Assembly: GCA_949281375.1 (NCBI GenBank)
Contig: CASDLT010000038.1
Span: 124,001-188,000, forward strand
Reading direction: 5' to 3'
Length of the DNA stretch: 64,000 bases
Source: an uncultured Nitrosomonas sp.
Lineage (GTDB): Bacteria; Pseudomonadota; Gammaproteobacteria; Burkholderiales; Nitrosomonadaceae
Part shown: positions 53,570 through 63,137 of the stretch, piece by piece
Numbering within the stretch: position 1 is the first letter of the stretch
How the letters are laid out: each line of letters starts with the position of its first letter
Notes under the pieces: generated by a model
The model's input: the letters and a program-made list of their open reading frames with translations, nothing else
What the model was told of the DNA's origin: nothing
Databases searched by the model: none
Made by a program: the position numbers and the translations under genes

Positions 53570-54919
53570 ATGTTTGAAAATCTGACGGGGCGGCTTGCCG
53601 GTGTCATCAAAACGTTACGCGGTGAAGCCAGGCTCACTGAAAACAATATTCAGCAAGCATTACGCGAAATTCGCTTGGCATTGCTGGAAGCTGACGTAGC
53701 ACTGCCGGTAGTAAAGGATTTCATAGCCAGCATCAAAGAAAAAGCCGTAGGTCATGAAGTCATGACAAGCCTGACGCCAGGTCAAGCACTCGTAGGGATA
53801 GTTCATCAGGAACTCATTTCCATCATGGGGGGCATCAAGGCTGATCTTAATCTCAGCACTGCGCCCCCAGCAGTCATTCTGATGGCAGGATTGCAGGGGG
53901 CCGGTAAAACCACCAGTAGTGGAAAACTGGCTAAATGGTTAATTGATCAGAAGAAAAAGAAAGTGTTACTGGTATCCTGCGATATCTATCGGCCGGCTGC
54001 AATTCAACAGCTTGAACTCCTCGCACAACAAACCAACGCTGATTTCTTCCCTGTTCAAGAAGGACAACGGCCGGGAGAAATTGGCGCATCGGCATTGGAT
54101 TATGCCCGCCGCCATCATCATGATGTTGTCATCGTCGATACGGCCGGCCGATTAGGCATCGACGAAGCCATGATGCGTGAAATCAGTGAACTGGAAGCAT
54201 TGTTAAAGCCGATTGAAACACTATTCGTCGTGGATGCGATGCAAGGGCAGGACGCTGTCAACACAGCCAAGGCTTTTTCCGATGCATTACCCCTGACCGG
54301 CGTGATTCTCACCAAACTGGATGGGGATTCGCGAGGCGGCGCAGCTTTATCGGTCAAGCAAGTCACGGGTAAACCAATCAAGTTTGTCGGGGTTGCGGAA
54401 AAATTAACGGGGCTGGAAGCCTTCCATCCTGACCGAATGGCTTCCCGAATTCTTGGAATGGGTGACGTGCTTGGTCTGATTGAAGAGGCGCAGCGAAGCG
54501 CAGATCAGCAAGAAGCTGAAAAGCTCATGAAGAAAATGAAATCCGGCAAGGCATTTGACTTGGATGATTTCAAAGCGCAATTTCAACAGATGAGGAACAT
54601 GGGCGGCATGAGTGCGTTAATGGACAAATTACCCGCACAGATCAGCCAGGCAGCACAAAATGTAAAGGTGGATGACAAGATCATCAATCGAACTGAAGGA
54701 ATCATCAATTCAATGACGCCACAGGAACGTGCCAAGCCGGACATTCTGAAAGCTTCGCGCAAACGGCGCATTGCGGCTGGTGCGGGAGTTTCAGTACAAG
54801 AAGTGAATCGGCTGCTGGCACAATTCGAACAAGCCAGAAAAATGATGAAAATGATGAACAAGGGTGGACTATCAAAAATGATGAGAGGATTGAAAGGCAT
54901 CCTTCCACGTTTTCAGTGA
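53570..54919 (+). CDS. ffh: signal recognition particle protein Ffh (SRP54)
   Basis: A 449-residue GTPase that binds 4.5S RNA and signal sequences of nascent membrane proteins. The N domain covers 1-85. The G domain has GLQGAGKT (107-114), DTAGR, TKLDGDSRGGAA and the closing GVAEKLTGLEAFHPDRMASRILGMGDV. The methionine-rich M domain covers about 300-445 with KMMKMMNKGGLSKMMRG. A TTGGAG ribosome site precedes ATG 53570. Typical in every respect. Confidence 0.97.
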   Translation: MFENLTGRLAGVIKTLRGEARLTENNIQQALREIRLALLEADVALPVVKDFIASIKEKAVGHEVMTSLTPGQALVGIVHQELISIMGGIKADLNLSTAPPAVILMAGLQGAGKTTSSGKLAKWLIDQKKKKVLLVSCDIYRPAAIQQLELLAQQTNADFFPVQEGQRPGEIGASALDYARRHHHDVVIVDTAGRLGIDEAMMREISELEALLKPIETLFVVDAMQGQDAVNTAKAFSDALPLTGVILTKLDGDSRGGAALSVKQVTGKPIKFVGVAEKLTGLEAFHPDRMASRILGMGDVLGLIEEAQRSADQQEAEKLMKKMKSGKAFDLDDFKAQFQQMRNMGGMSALMDKLPAQISQAAQNVKVDDKIINRTEGIINSMTPQERAKPDILKASRKRRIAAGAGVSVQEVNRLLAQFEQARKMMKMMNKGGLSKMMRGLKGILPRFQ

Positions 54920-54938
54920 AACATCTTGCATAACTGCT

Positions 54939-55382
54939 TCACTCAGCCGCAGGCGCCTTGTCCAGTCCGATCACCCGGGCGCCTGCCGAAATTTTTCTAA
55001 CCGCAAACCATCCTTTATTCATCTCAAGCGCGTACTTCGCCATCCCTTCCGAATCATGCGCCGTTCGGGTTTCGGGTTGCATGTCTTCGATGTTCAGGAT
55101 GACGCCATGCTCATCGATAAACGCGACACTCAGCGGAATGAAGGTATCCTTCATCCACATACTGTAGTAGCTCGCCTCAGCAAAAACAAACAACATGCCA
55201 CTGTTTTCTGCCAGTGTCTCGCGATACATCAGCCCCTGCGAGCGGGACAATTGGGTATGGGCAACTTCCGCTGACAATGCATGTCCGGAAATTTCCAGCG
55301 CAATCCGGGGACTATCGGATGCACTGGCCTTTCCGTTCAACACTCCGGCAAGAACCAGGATCAGGAGGATACGTCGCATCAA
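54939..55382 (-). CDS. DUF192 family exported protein
   Basis: A 147-residue protein with a signal peptide (about 1-22) and a DUF192 domain with the conserved [22 protein letters not shown] and [17 protein letters not shown]. The family is small, compact and widespread, and its role remains undefined. Its ATG overlaps the dut stop by 4 bases (ATGA), so it is probably translated together with dut. Convergent with ffh (19-base gap). Confidence 0.88.
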   Translation of the reverse strand: MMRRILLILVLAGVLNGKASASDSPRIALEISGHALSAEVAHTQLSRSQGLMYRETLAENSGMLFVFAEASYYSMWMKDTFIPLSVAFIDEHGVILNIEDMQPETRTAHDSEGMAKYALEMNKGWFAVRKISAGARVIGLDKAPAAE

Positions 55383-55828
55383 TGTTTACCTGTGCTGCCA
55401 AAGCCATCTTCACCGCGATGGCTTAAATCAAAATTTTCAACAATATTGAATTTCACCTGGATGATGGGAACTATCACAAGCTGCGCGATACGCTCCAATG
55501 GATTCAATTCAAAGGTGGTTTGGCCTCGATTCCAGCAGGATACCAGAATCTGGCCCTGATAATCCGAGTCAATCAAACCCACCAGGTTACCTAACACGAT
55601 GCCATGCTTATGTCCCAGACCCGATCGCGGCAGAACCAATGCAGCCAAGCCAGGGTCGGCGAGATGAACGGCGATTCCTGCCGGAATCAGACAAGTATCA
55701 CCTGGCTTGACCGTCATCGATTGATCAATGCATGCGCGCAAATCCATTCCTGCCGACCCTGGTGTGGCATAAGCGGGTAATTGGTCCTTCAATCGCGTAT
55801 CCAGTATCTTGATATCAATTTTTTTCAT
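55379..55828 (-). CDS. dut: deoxyuridine 5'-triphosphate nucleotidohydrolase
   Basis: A 149-residue trimeric dUTPase that hydrolyses dUTP to dUMP and PPi, limiting uracil in DNA and feeding dTMP synthesis. The five motifs are visible: [46 protein letters not shown] and the C-terminal glycine-rich [10 protein letters not shown]. It starts 13 bases after coaBC, the standard coaBC-dut order. Confidence 0.97.
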   Translation of the reverse strand: MKKIDIKILDTRLKDQLPAYATPGSAGMDLRACIDQSMTVKPGDTCLIPAGIAVHLADPGLAALVLPRSGLGHKHGIVLGNLVGLIDSDYQGQILVSCWNRGQTTFELNPLERIAQLVIVPIIQVKFNIVENFDLSHRGEDGFGSTGKH

Positions 55829-55841
55829 AACTATTTAACTA

Positions 55842-57059
55842 TCATTTCTTCAATCTTGATTCATACAGCGAAGTGATATGTTTGATCAAACGCCGCGCCT
55901 GCTCAATTTTAGGTGCTTTAGCAAGCATGTGCTTACCATGATCATCCAATAGCATTAACTCACTCTCGTCTGAGCCTATCGCATCCTGTGCCAAATTGCC
56001 TACCAGTAATGGTAGTTTCTTGAGGCGGCGTTTCAGCATGGCATTTTTATCAAGCTGATCCGTTTCCGCTGCAAAACCGACGCAGAATGGCGGAGAAGGC
56101 AAATGGGATATGGTTGATAAAATGTCAGGATTGGGAATTAACTCCAACGTCATCTTTTTATCAGATTTTTTTATCTTTTGCTGATTTATGGTAGCTGCCC
56201 GATAATCTGCTACTGCGGCCACACTGATGAAAATATCAACCTGAGATATTTCTGCTTCAACCGCATGCAGCATCTGCTGTGCGCTCACAATCTCAATTAA
56301 TTTATGAACAGCCGGCGGTGTCAAACACGTCGGGCCAGAAACGAGCGTCACGTCCGCACCCGCTTCAGTGGCCGCCTGGGCAAGCGCATAGCCCATTTTC
56401 CCAGAACTTTTGTTGGTGAGGCCCCGGACGGCATCAATTGCTTCAAATGTGGGCCCGGCAGTCACTAATACTTTTTTGTTCTTTAATAGTAACGCATCTA
56501 CTCGAAAGGCACGTTGAACAGCTTCTTCCAACTCACCGGCCTCGAGCATCCGCCCCATTCCTGTTTCTCCGCATGCCTGTTGGCCCGAGGCAGGACCAAG
56601 TATTATCACCCCATCGCGCCGCAATAACGAAACATTCCGTTGCGTTGCAGGATTACTCCACATCTGGCGATTCATCGCAGGCGCTATCATCAGCGCACAG
56701 TCACGCGCCAGACAGATTGTCGTCAATAAATCATCCGCCAGGCCATTTGCAATCTTGGCGATAAAATCAGCACTTGCTGGTGCAACCAGGATCATGTCAG
56801 CCTGCCGGGACAGATTGATATGCGCCATATTATTCACAGCATTCGTATCCCACAAATGGGTATATACCGTATTGCCGGTCAGTGACTGCAGCGTCATAGG
56901 GCCTATGAAACGGCACGCAGCCTCTGTCATAACCGCCTGCACTGTGATGCCATCTTGCACCAGCTTACGCGCCAGCTCAGCCGTTTTATAAGCAGCCACG
57001 CCCCCAGTGATGCCTAGCAACAAATGTTTGCTGGGAGTGAATAAATGTTGCGCTGTCAT
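55842..57059 (-). CDS. coaBC: bifunctional phosphopantothenoylcysteine decarboxylase / phosphopantothenate-cysteine ligase
   Basis: A 405-residue CoaBC, performing two consecutive steps of coenzyme A synthesis. The N-terminal FMN-binding CoaC domain (about 1-185) shows GITGGVAAYK, the APAMNRQMW motif and the active-site Cys in SGQQACGETGMGRM. The CoaB half shows TAGPTFEAIDAVRGLTN and SSGKMGYALA. A GTG 6 bases earlier (57065) is an alternative start. Divergent from radC. Confidence 0.96.
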   Translation of the reverse strand: MTAQHLFTPSKHLLLGITGGVAAYKTAELARKLVQDGITVQAVMTEAACRFIGPMTLQSLTGNTVYTHLWDTNAVNNMAHINLSRQADMILVAPASADFIAKIANGLADDLLTTICLARDCALMIAPAMNRQMWSNPATQRNVSLLRRDGVIILGPASGQQACGETGMGRMLEAGELEEAVQRAFRVDALLLKNKKVLVTAGPTFEAIDAVRGLTNKSSGKMGYALAQAATEAGADVTLVSGPTCLTPPAVHKLIEIVSAQQMLHAVEAEISQVDIFISVAAVADYRAATINQQKIKKSDKKMTLELIPNPDILSTISHLPSPPFCVGFAAETDQLDKNAMLKRRLKKLPLLVGNLAQDAIGSDESELMLLDDHGKHMLAKAPKIEQARRLIKHITSLYESRLKK

Positions 57060-57240
57060 ATTCACATACTATTGCAAATAAATGGGACCATCAAAACATC
57101 CTGAATTAATTATGAAATTACCTAAGCGAATGTCTTTTATAACTCAATATTACCTTGATCGTTGCCGTAATGAATAAGAATTTCAGAAGCCTGAGTTTTG
57201 AAGGATCTTTATTTTACATCATTAACGGCGACAATAAATT

Positions 57241-57915
57241 ATGGCGATTTCAGATTGGCCAATATCCGAACGACCTCGTGAGAAGCTGTTACAGAAAGGT
57301 GCTTCCTATCTTACCGATGCCGAATTGCTGGCCATATTCTTGCGGACCGGCATTACCGGAAAAAGCGCTATTGATCTAGCACGAGAACTGCTTCAACATT
57401 TTGGCGGGTTGACGAATATCTTTACCGCGAGTCACACCAGTTTCTGTCAATTACCAGGCATGGGAAGCGCAAAATATGCTCAGCTTCAAGCGGTGCTAGA
57501 AATGGCGCGCCGCGCTCTAGGGGAAGAACTTAAAAACGGCAGCGCCATGAATTCTCCTGACTTAGTCAGAAATTATTTACGTCTTAGCTTCGCGAACAAA
57601 CACCATGAAGTGTTCGTCGGCATTTTTCTGGATGCCAAGCATTACCTCATCGCCACTGAAGAATTATTTAGCGGAACCCTTACACAAACCAGCGTTTATC
57701 CACGCGAAGTGATCAAGCGTACGCTGTACCATAACGCCGCTGCTTTGATTTTCGCCCATAATCATCCTTCCGGGATTGCCGAGCCGAGTCAGGCCGACAA
57801 AATCCTGACTCAAGATCTAAAACAGGTACTTGCAATGATCGACGTCAAGGTTCTCGATCATTTTATTATCGCCGACGGCACCGCACTGTCGTTTGCAGAG
57901 CATGGCCTCATGTAA
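57241..57915 (+). CDS. radC: RadC-family JAMM/MPN+ protein
   Basis: A 224-residue protein. An N-terminal helix-hairpin-helix-like part ([21 protein letters not shown]) is followed by the JAMM metal site HNHPSG with downstream Asp. RadC was named for DNA repair, but that role has been questioned and its activity is unsettled. The position divergent to coaBC and before rpmB-rpmG is conserved in many proteobacteria. Confidence 0.94.
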   Translation: MAISDWPISERPREKLLQKGASYLTDAELLAIFLRTGITGKSAIDLARELLQHFGGLTNIFTASHTSFCQLPGMGSAKYAQLQAVLEMARRALGEELKNGSAMNSPDLVRNYLRLSFANKHHEVFVGIFLDAKHYLIATEELFSGTLTQTSVYPREVIKRTLYHNAAALIFAHNHPSGIAEPSQADKILTQDLKQVLAMIDVKVLDHFIIADGTALSFAEHGLM

Positions 57916-58162
57916 TACGACTAGATATTTTTGTGTTCACACTGACAAGGCTGCAGTTCACATATCATCCGCTTAAATGTTACCCTCATGTAAGCTTAAC
58001 AAGGAATTTAATTTTTTTGAGCAGCGTTTACTATCTCTACAATTTATTGTAGCAACCTCAATGGCTCCGCGAATACTTGCAATTTACTCAGATGCTCAGC
58101 TCAAAAGGACAACCCGCAAGAAAATTTACATTCATCTGCCAGCATTTAAGTGCCACATCCAT

Positions 58163-58192
58163 TTGAACAAAGCCACATATTCAGGATATAAT
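58163..58192 (+). promoter_or_regulatory. strong housekeeping promoter for rpmB-rpmG
   Basis: TTGAAC (58163-58168) and TATAAT (58187-58192) are 18 bases apart, about 30 bases before the L28 start. This is close to the sigma-70 consensus. The 308-base gap between radC and rpmB holds no other convincing gene. A 75-residue frame (57977-58204) overlaps the promoter and looks like chance. Confidence 0.7.
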
Positions 58193-58223
58193 GCGCCCTT
58201 TTAGATTTCTGGAGTGCACTCAC

Positions 58224-58460
58224 ATGGCGCGAGTATGTCAAATCACCGGTAAAAAACCGATGTCAGGCCATAATGTTTCTCATGCAAACAATAAAACCAA
58301 ACGGCGCTTTCTACCTAATTTGCAACAACGTAAATTTTGGATCGAGAGTGAGAATCGATGGATAAATCTACGGTTATCGAATGCGGCATTGCGAACAATC
58401 GACAAAAATGGCATTGACGCTGTTCTTGCTAAATTGCGTTTGCAGGGTCAAAAAATTTGA
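58224..58460 (+). CDS. rpmB: 50S ribosomal protein L28
   Basis: A 78-residue L28 starting [23 protein letters not shown], the typical start, with [13 protein letters not shown] following. CTGGAG lies about 13 bases ahead of ATG 58224. An in-frame upstream ATG (58191) overlaps the promoter and is not used. It is followed by rpmG 34 bases later. Confidence 0.97.
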   Translation: MARVCQITGKKPMSGHNVSHANNKTKRRFLPNLQQRKFWIESENRWINLRLSNAALRTIDKNGIDAVLAKLRLQGQKI

Positions 58461-58494
58461 TGAATCTGATCCAATCAAATAAGGAATCGCCATT

Positions 58495-58650
58495 ATGCGT
58501 GAAAAAGTAAAACTTGAATCTACAGCAGGAACCGGACATTTTTATACTACCACGAAGAATAAGCGTGCTAAGCCCGAAAAAATGGAGTTAAAGAAATTTG
58601 ATCCGGTGGTTCGAAAGCATGTCATGTACAAAGAAACCAAATTGAAATAG
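58495..58650 (+). CDS. rpmG: 50S ribosomal protein L33
   Basis: A 51-residue L33 ([20 protein letters not shown]…) without the zinc-binding cysteines, so the C-minus form. A TAAGGA site lies 8-10 bases upstream of ATG 58495. It is too short for the usual length cut-off, but the family match is clear. It is the second gene after rpmB and ends before a terminator. Confidence 0.97.
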   Translation: MREKVKLESTAGTGHFYTTTKNKRAKPEKMELKKFDPVVRKHVMYKETKLK

Positions 58651-58683
58651 CAGAGAAACAGTATTCCCTTTTCTCAAGAATAA

Positions 58684-58711
58684 AAAAACCCGCTTGAAAG
58701 CGGGTTTTTTT
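58684..58711. terminator. intrinsic terminator after rpmG, probably bidirectional
   Basis: A stem of ACCCGC with GCGGGT around TTGAAA, extended by A and T pairs, followed by a T run on the plus strand and a T run (A run on plus) on the minus strand. It lies between convergent rpmG and the desaturase gene, so it can serve both. Confidence 0.85.
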
Positions 58712-58747
58712 AGCATTCAACAGTGTGTATTCACTGCCACACTGCCA

Positions 58748-59938
58748 CTAAGCATAACAACGCAATCGTTGTGAGAAATTCCTTAATACTTCAATGCCAC
58801 TTTCTTCTGCTCGGCGGCACCAATCCTCTAATTGTTTTACGAGCTCATCTGTCGATGCAGTAGAACGTTGCCAGATTTCAGCCAACTCGTTACGCATGGT
58901 ATAGACTTTGTCCAGCGTTTTTGCGTTGCTTAAGACTTGGCTGAGCTTTTCACGCTCGTGTTCTTGTAAGGTTTTCGAATCGGCCAGAATCCAGCGTCTC
59001 AAGGTAGGCTTATCGACGTTGTATTGAACGGCGGCTTCTTTCAAGTGCACCATTTCTTTAGCAAAGGTTTCTTTAAGTGATGTAGTGTATTTAGCCAGCA
59101 CTTCATAACGATGAGAAATTACGGCCTGCAATGTATCCAAATCACATTGCGTTTTACCTTTCTCAATGCGCAACTTCGGTGCAGTCTTCTTGACCGTCGC
59201 CAGTCCCATCATTTCCAAAATACGAATATATAACCAGCCAATATCAAATTCGTACCATTTGTTCGACAGCCGGGCTGAAGTAGCATAAGCATGGTGATTA
59301 TTGTGGAGCTCTTCGCCACCGATCAAAATTCCCCACGGCAGAACGTTGCGACTAGCGTCTTCCGCTTGAAAGTTACGGTAACCCCAATAGTGTCCAACGC
59401 CATTGATAATACCCGCAGCGAAAATCGGCGCCCACATCATTTGTACCGCCCATATCGTAATTCCGATCGGTCCAAACAAAATGACGTTAATGATCAGCAT
59501 CAGAGCTACCCCTTTGGCGCTATGTTTGCTATACACATTACGTTCCATCCAATCATCCGGTGTTCCATAACCATATCTCTTCAAGGTTTCTGGGTTTTTT
59601 GCTTCTTTCCGATAAAGCTCCGAGCCTTCAAGAAGTACTTTCTTGATGCCAAAAGTAACCGGACTGTGTGGATCATCGCCGGTTTCACACTTTGCATGAT
59701 GTTTACGATGAACCGCAGTCCATTGTTTCGTCACCATACCAGTTGTCAGCCACAGCCAGAACCGAAAAAAATGGCTGGGTATGGGATGCAACTCCAGTGC
59801 TCTATGCGCAGAATGGCGATGAAGATAAATGGTAATAGACGCAATTGTGATATGCGTCAAAATCAATGTAGTAACGACATATCCCCACCACGGCATGTCA
59901 ATTACACCAGAGATCAAATTTAATAAATCAAGAATCAT
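58748..59938 (-). CDS. membrane fatty acid desaturase (acyl-CoA delta-9 type) with an extra C-terminal helical domain
   Basis: A 396-residue protein. The desaturase core (about 1-265) has the three histidine boxes HRHSAH (40-45), HRKHH (77-81) and HNNHH (212-216) that bind the di-iron centre, plus four predicted membrane helices. It would introduce a double bond into a fatty acyl chain, adjusting membrane fluidity. The last about 125 residues (from 'QCDLDTLQAV') are soluble and helical, with segments such as TMRNELAEIWQRS and LEDWCRRAEESGI. By eye these resemble a C-terminal segment of ISL3-type transposases. Similar tails occur on desaturases of other betaproteobacteria. The tail's function is unknown. 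Confidence 0.88.
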   Translation of the reverse strand: MILDLLNLISGVIDMPWWGYVVTTLILTHITIASITIYLHRHSAHRALELHPIPSHFFRFWLWLTTGMVTKQWTAVHRKHHAKCETGDDPHSPVTFGIKKVLLEGSELYRKEAKNPETLKRYGYGTPDDWMERNVYSKHSAKGVALMLIINVILFGPIGITIWAVQMMWAPIFAAGIINGVGHYWGYRNFQAEDASRNVLPWGILIGGEELHNNHHAYATSARLSNKWYEFDIGWLYIRILEMMGLATVKKTAPKLRIEKGKTQCDLDTLQAVISHRYEVLAKYTTSLKETFAKEMVHLKEAAVQYNVDKPTLRRWILADSKTLQEHEREKLSQVLSNAKTLDKVYTMRNELAEIWQRSTASTDELVKQLEDWCRRAEESGIEVLRNFSQRLRCYA

Positions 59939-60155
59939 TTAATTTACGTTCCTTTTAAAAATCTACTCAATGTAGGTTATTTAGATAAAAAACCGACAAA
60001 CTTCCCACTCCTTACTGCTCAACTTTACCGCTGTGGACTTACAGCTCATAAAACAGGCATTTGTACTTCTTCTTAAGATCTAATTTAATTTTTTTAATTC
60101 TATGATAATGCCTTCCAAAATGGAATATAAAAAAAATAAAACATTCTTATCGCAT

Positions 60156-60740
60156 TTATCTAGCCGATCTTTTTTTTACCTCGACCTTGTCCAGAGATGG
60201 CTCATCCACAAAATTCCATCCCCCAGGAGAAATCCCTTCGATGGTGTAAGGGCCAATCCCGTAGCGAATCAAACGCAAAGTAGGAAACATGACGGCGGCC
60301 GTCATGCGTCTTATTTGCCGGTTCTTACCTTCTCTCAGAATCATACAAATCCAAGAAGTAGGAATGTTTTTACGATAACGGACTGGTGGATTCCGTGGCC
60401 ATAAATGATAGGGTTCATCGATTTGATCAATGAGGGCAGGAAGAGTTCGATAGTCTTTAATTTTCACGCCCTGCCGCAATGTATCCAGCGCAACTTCGTC
60501 CGGTATGCCTTCAACCTGTACCCAATACGTCTTGGGCAACTTGAATTCCGGGTCGCTAATTTTATTTTGCAATTTGCCATCATCAGTCAATAACACCAAA
60601 CCTTCGCTATCGGCATCCAATCTACCTGCCGGATAAAAACCGCGCAGGGAAATAAAATCCTTCAATGATTGGCGACCTTCTTCCCGAGTAAATTGACACA
60701 TGACGCCATAAGGTTTGTTGAACAAGATTAATCGAGACAT
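60156..60740 (-). CDS. rluE: 23S rRNA pseudouridine synthase RluE-like
   Basis: A 194-residue RsuA/RluE-family pseudouridine synthase. The catalytic Asp is in AGRLDADSEGL, with LNKPYGV-type (FNKPYGVMCQF) start and GKNRQIRRM near the end. It has no S4 domain, which fits RluE (target U2457 in E. coli 23S rRNA). It starts just before sixA and is probably co-transcribed. Confidence 0.9.
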   Translation of the reverse strand: MSRLILFNKPYGVMCQFTREEGRQSLKDFISLRGFYPAGRLDADSEGLVLLTDDGKLQNKISDPEFKLPKTYWVQVEGIPDEVALDTLRQGVKIKDYRTLPALIDQIDEPYHLWPRNPPVRYRKNIPTSWICMILREGKNRQIRRMTAAVMFPTLRLIRYGIGPYTIEGISPGGWNFVDEPSLDKVEVKKRSAR

Positions 60741-60784
60741 ATCAATCTATCACAGGATCTACCCTAGAAAATGGATCGATCGAT

Positions 60785-61231
60785 TTACACCATGGAGGGG
60801 TATTTAACGACATGCAGAACGGGCTCAGCAGAGTTTCCTCGGCTTTTTATCCACCATACGGACCCCTTCTTCACATGTAACCCTGCTGGAATGACTGGAA
60901 TCAATTTTTTCACAACCTCGCCCAGCGTCGGTTGATGACCCACGACAATGACGATCCCTGAAGCATGCGGCCAGTCGGCTGCGTCGAGAACATTTTTAAC
61001 GCTGGCGCCTGGCCTTATTTCGTCTTTGGTTACAAAATCCTTTTTCAAAGCCATGGCAGTCTGCTGGGTTCTTTGCGTAGGGCTGACGATCATCAGTGCA
61101 TCGTCAGATAATTCAGACCTAAGCCATTCAGCCATGCGTCTTGCTTGATCAATGCCCTTTGCTGTGAGATTGCGGGCAGAATCGGGATAACCATCTTCGG
61201 CTTCCGCGTGGCGCCACAATATTAATTCCAT
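60785..61231 (-). CDS. sixA: phosphohistidine phosphatase SixA-like
   Basis: A 148-residue histidine-phosphatase-superfamily protein. The N-terminal LILWRHAEAEDG carries the catalytic RHA motif. SPTQRTQQTA and VVGHQPTLGEV hold the second catalytic His. SixA removes phosphate from phosphohistidine in HPt domains (ArcB) or in PTS proteins. The true target here is unknown. Confidence 0.88.
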   Translation of the reverse strand: MELILWRHAEAEDGYPDSARNLTAKGIDQARRMAEWLRSELSDDALMIVSPTQRTQQTAMALKKDFVTKDEIRPGASVKNVLDAADWPHASGIVIVVGHQPTLGEVVKKLIPVIPAGLHVKKGSVWWIKSRGNSAEPVLHVVKYPSMV

Positions 61232-61271
61232 CGTACCTATCCTACTGAAAATTTGAAACGAACCAATCCTA

Positions 61272-61559
61272 TCAAACCTTAAACAATATATTAGGATCTA
61301 AATTCGCTTGATGAATAATGATGATTTTATCTCTGGATTTATCCCCGCGTTTAATGGCAATCCGGCTAACCGGCACCGCAAATTGCTGAGCCAGAAATTT
61401 CAGCAGCATGGTATTGGCTCTGCCATTGACAGGCATCGCAGCCAGGCGTATTTTCAGCGCATTGCCATGTAAACCATCGATTACCGTGTGTTTTGCCCCC
61501 GTTTGAATATGCACATGCATTACGAGATGGCTGACTTCATCATAACGATACCAGTTCAT
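61272..61559 (-). CDS. DUF167/YggU family protein
   Basis: A 95-residue protein with the family pattern VHIQTGAKHTVIDG…ALKIRLAAMPVNGRANTMLLKFLAQ and ISRIAIKRGDKSRDKII. The family is ancient, small and uncharacterised. It lies 18 bases after yggT on the same strand, the usual arrangement proC-yggT-yggU. Confidence 0.9.
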   Translation of the reverse strand: MNWYRYDEVSHLVMHVHIQTGAKHTVIDGLHGNALKIRLAAMPVNGRANTMLLKFLAQQFAVPVSRIAIKRGDKSRDKIIIIHQANLDPNILFKV

Positions 61560-61577
61560 AGCACAGGTAACTAATGA

Positions 61578-62153
61578 TTAGCGAAGTATCGCAGTAATTT
61601 CCGAATTTACCCCGGTCACTACCATCAGTAATAACTGAATAATGATCAGCACGAATAAAGGAGATAGATCGACATTGGCAATGGGAGGTATACGCTTACG
61701 AAAAATATCCAAAAAAGGACGGGTAAAATTATCAAGCAAGGGCGTCATCGGGCTATGAGGATTCACCCAGGATAAAATAGCCTGCAAGATGATCGTGACC
61801 AGAATGATATAGAGCGTTGTCTTAATAATCTCAATAATTCCCAATAAACCCATCACGCCCATCGCAGCGATTATGTTGGATTCAAAGTCATATCCCTGAA
61901 CCAAATAAACGCTGATCACAATCACAGATTCCAGTAACCACGCCAAGATCAACGTCGAGAGATCAATTCCTCCCAAGCCGGGAATGAAACGCCGGGTTGG
62001 ACGCACGATGAAATCGGTGACTGCAATCAAAAACTGTGACACCGGATTGTAAAAAGGTATGCGCAGCAATTGAAAATAGAAACGCAATAACAAGGCCAGA
62101 GAAAACAAGCCTAACAAGGTGTCAAGTAGAAAAATCAGAATTTGATTGGACAT
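61578..62153 (-). CDS. yggT: YggT family membrane protein
   Basis: A 191-residue inner-membrane protein with two YGGT repeats, each with PxNPxSQFLIAVTDFIVRPTRRFIPG-like and NPHSPMTPLLDNFTRPFLDIF sequences, and four to five helices. Family members are linked to cell envelope or osmotic functions, but the role is unproven. Downstream of proC (52 bases). Confidence 0.9.
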   Translation of the reverse strand: MSNQILIFLLDTLLGLFSLALLLRFYFQLLRIPFYNPVSQFLIAVTDFIVRPTRRFIPGLGGIDLSTLILAWLLESVIVISVYLVQGYDFESNIIAAMGVMGLLGIIEIIKTTLYIILVTIILQAILSWVNPHSPMTPLLDNFTRPFLDIFRKRIPPIANVDLSPLFVLIIIQLLLMVVTGVNSEITAILR

Positions 62154-62205
62154 AGCTAATTTCCTGAAAACGAAGGTATATAAATGAATCGCTCACTGAT
62201 TTTTT

Positions 62206-63024
62206 CTAGATCTGTATCTTACTATATTCATTGCTCATTTCGCGCGAGCGTTGATTTGCGGCATGAATGGCCAATATGATCTTGGCTTTAACATCATTTT
62301 TGTCCATCGCCAGAATCGCTTGTTCAGTGGTGCCCCCTTTCGAGGTAACTCGATTGCGCAAAATTGCCACTTCTTCCTCACTGAGACTGGCCAATTTACT
62401 CGCTCCCATGAATGTCAACACACTAAGTTGCTGAGCTTGATCCACAGAAAGCCCTAATTCTATCCCCGCCTGTTGCATTGATTCAATGAAATAAAACACA
62501 TAGGCAGGGCCACTGCCGGAAATGGCTGTCACCGCATGCAGCATATCCTCCTCATCCACCCACAGTATCGCCCCTACCGCAGAAAGAATGGATTCAGCGT
62601 TCTGCTTGTCAGTCTCGCTGACTTCGGGCATGGCATACAATCCTGTGACCCCCGAGCGTACCAAAGAAGGCGTATTCGGCATCGCACGGATGACGCGTCG
62701 ATAGCCGTTCAACCAGCGCGCGATATCCGCAGCGCAGATGCCTGCCGCAATCGATAGTATTAACTGACCATCCAACAGCGGCGCTAGCTTCCTGGATAAC
62801 TCGAATAGCTGCTGTGGTTTTACCGCCAGTACGATGACACTGCTTTCCTTGATTCCCTCTCCAACATCACACACGGCAGTAACACCCAGTGTTTGTCTGA
62901 GTCTCTCACATTGTTTTTCATCAATCTCAACCACGCGAAATTGCTCTGCTGCATACCCCTGTTGCAGCATTCCGCTGATCATCGCTGTGGCCATGTTGCC
63001 ACCCCCAATAAATACAATATTCAT
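62206..63024 (-). CDS. proC: pyrroline-5-carboxylate reductase
   Basis: A 272-residue enzyme reducing P5C to proline with NAD(P)H. The Rossmann GGGNMATAMISG is at the start. VLAVKPQQ, RAMPNTPSLVRSGVTGLYA and the final TGSGPAYVFYFIE-like AISGSGPAYVFYF are typical. The frame continues upstream to 63066, but ATG 63024 gives the canonical MNIVFIGGGNM start. Confidence 0.95.
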   Translation of the reverse strand: MNIVFIGGGNMATAMISGMLQQGYAAEQFRVVEIDEKQCERLRQTLGVTAVCDVGEGIKESSVIVLAVKPQQLFELSRKLAPLLDGQLILSIAAGICAADIARWLNGYRRVIRAMPNTPSLVRSGVTGLYAMPEVSETDKQNAESILSAVGAILWVDEEDMLHAVTAISGSGPAYVFYFIESMQQAGIELGLSVDQAQQLSVLTFMGASKLASLSEEEVAILRNRVTSKGGTTEQAILAMDKNDVKAKIILAIHAANQRSREMSNEYSKIQI

Positions 63025-63137
63025 CTTACTCTGACTCACCGCTGATAGATTGTTAAAACATTTCATTCTAGTCCCATCGCCTAGCCTGAATACGCCTGTT
63101 CTGACAGGGAAAAGCCCCTTATTTAACCGACACTACT

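Noticed and set aside
57977-58204. 75-residue plus-strand frame between radC and rpmB
   Set aside because: Runs through the strong rpmB promoter and has no recognisable features.
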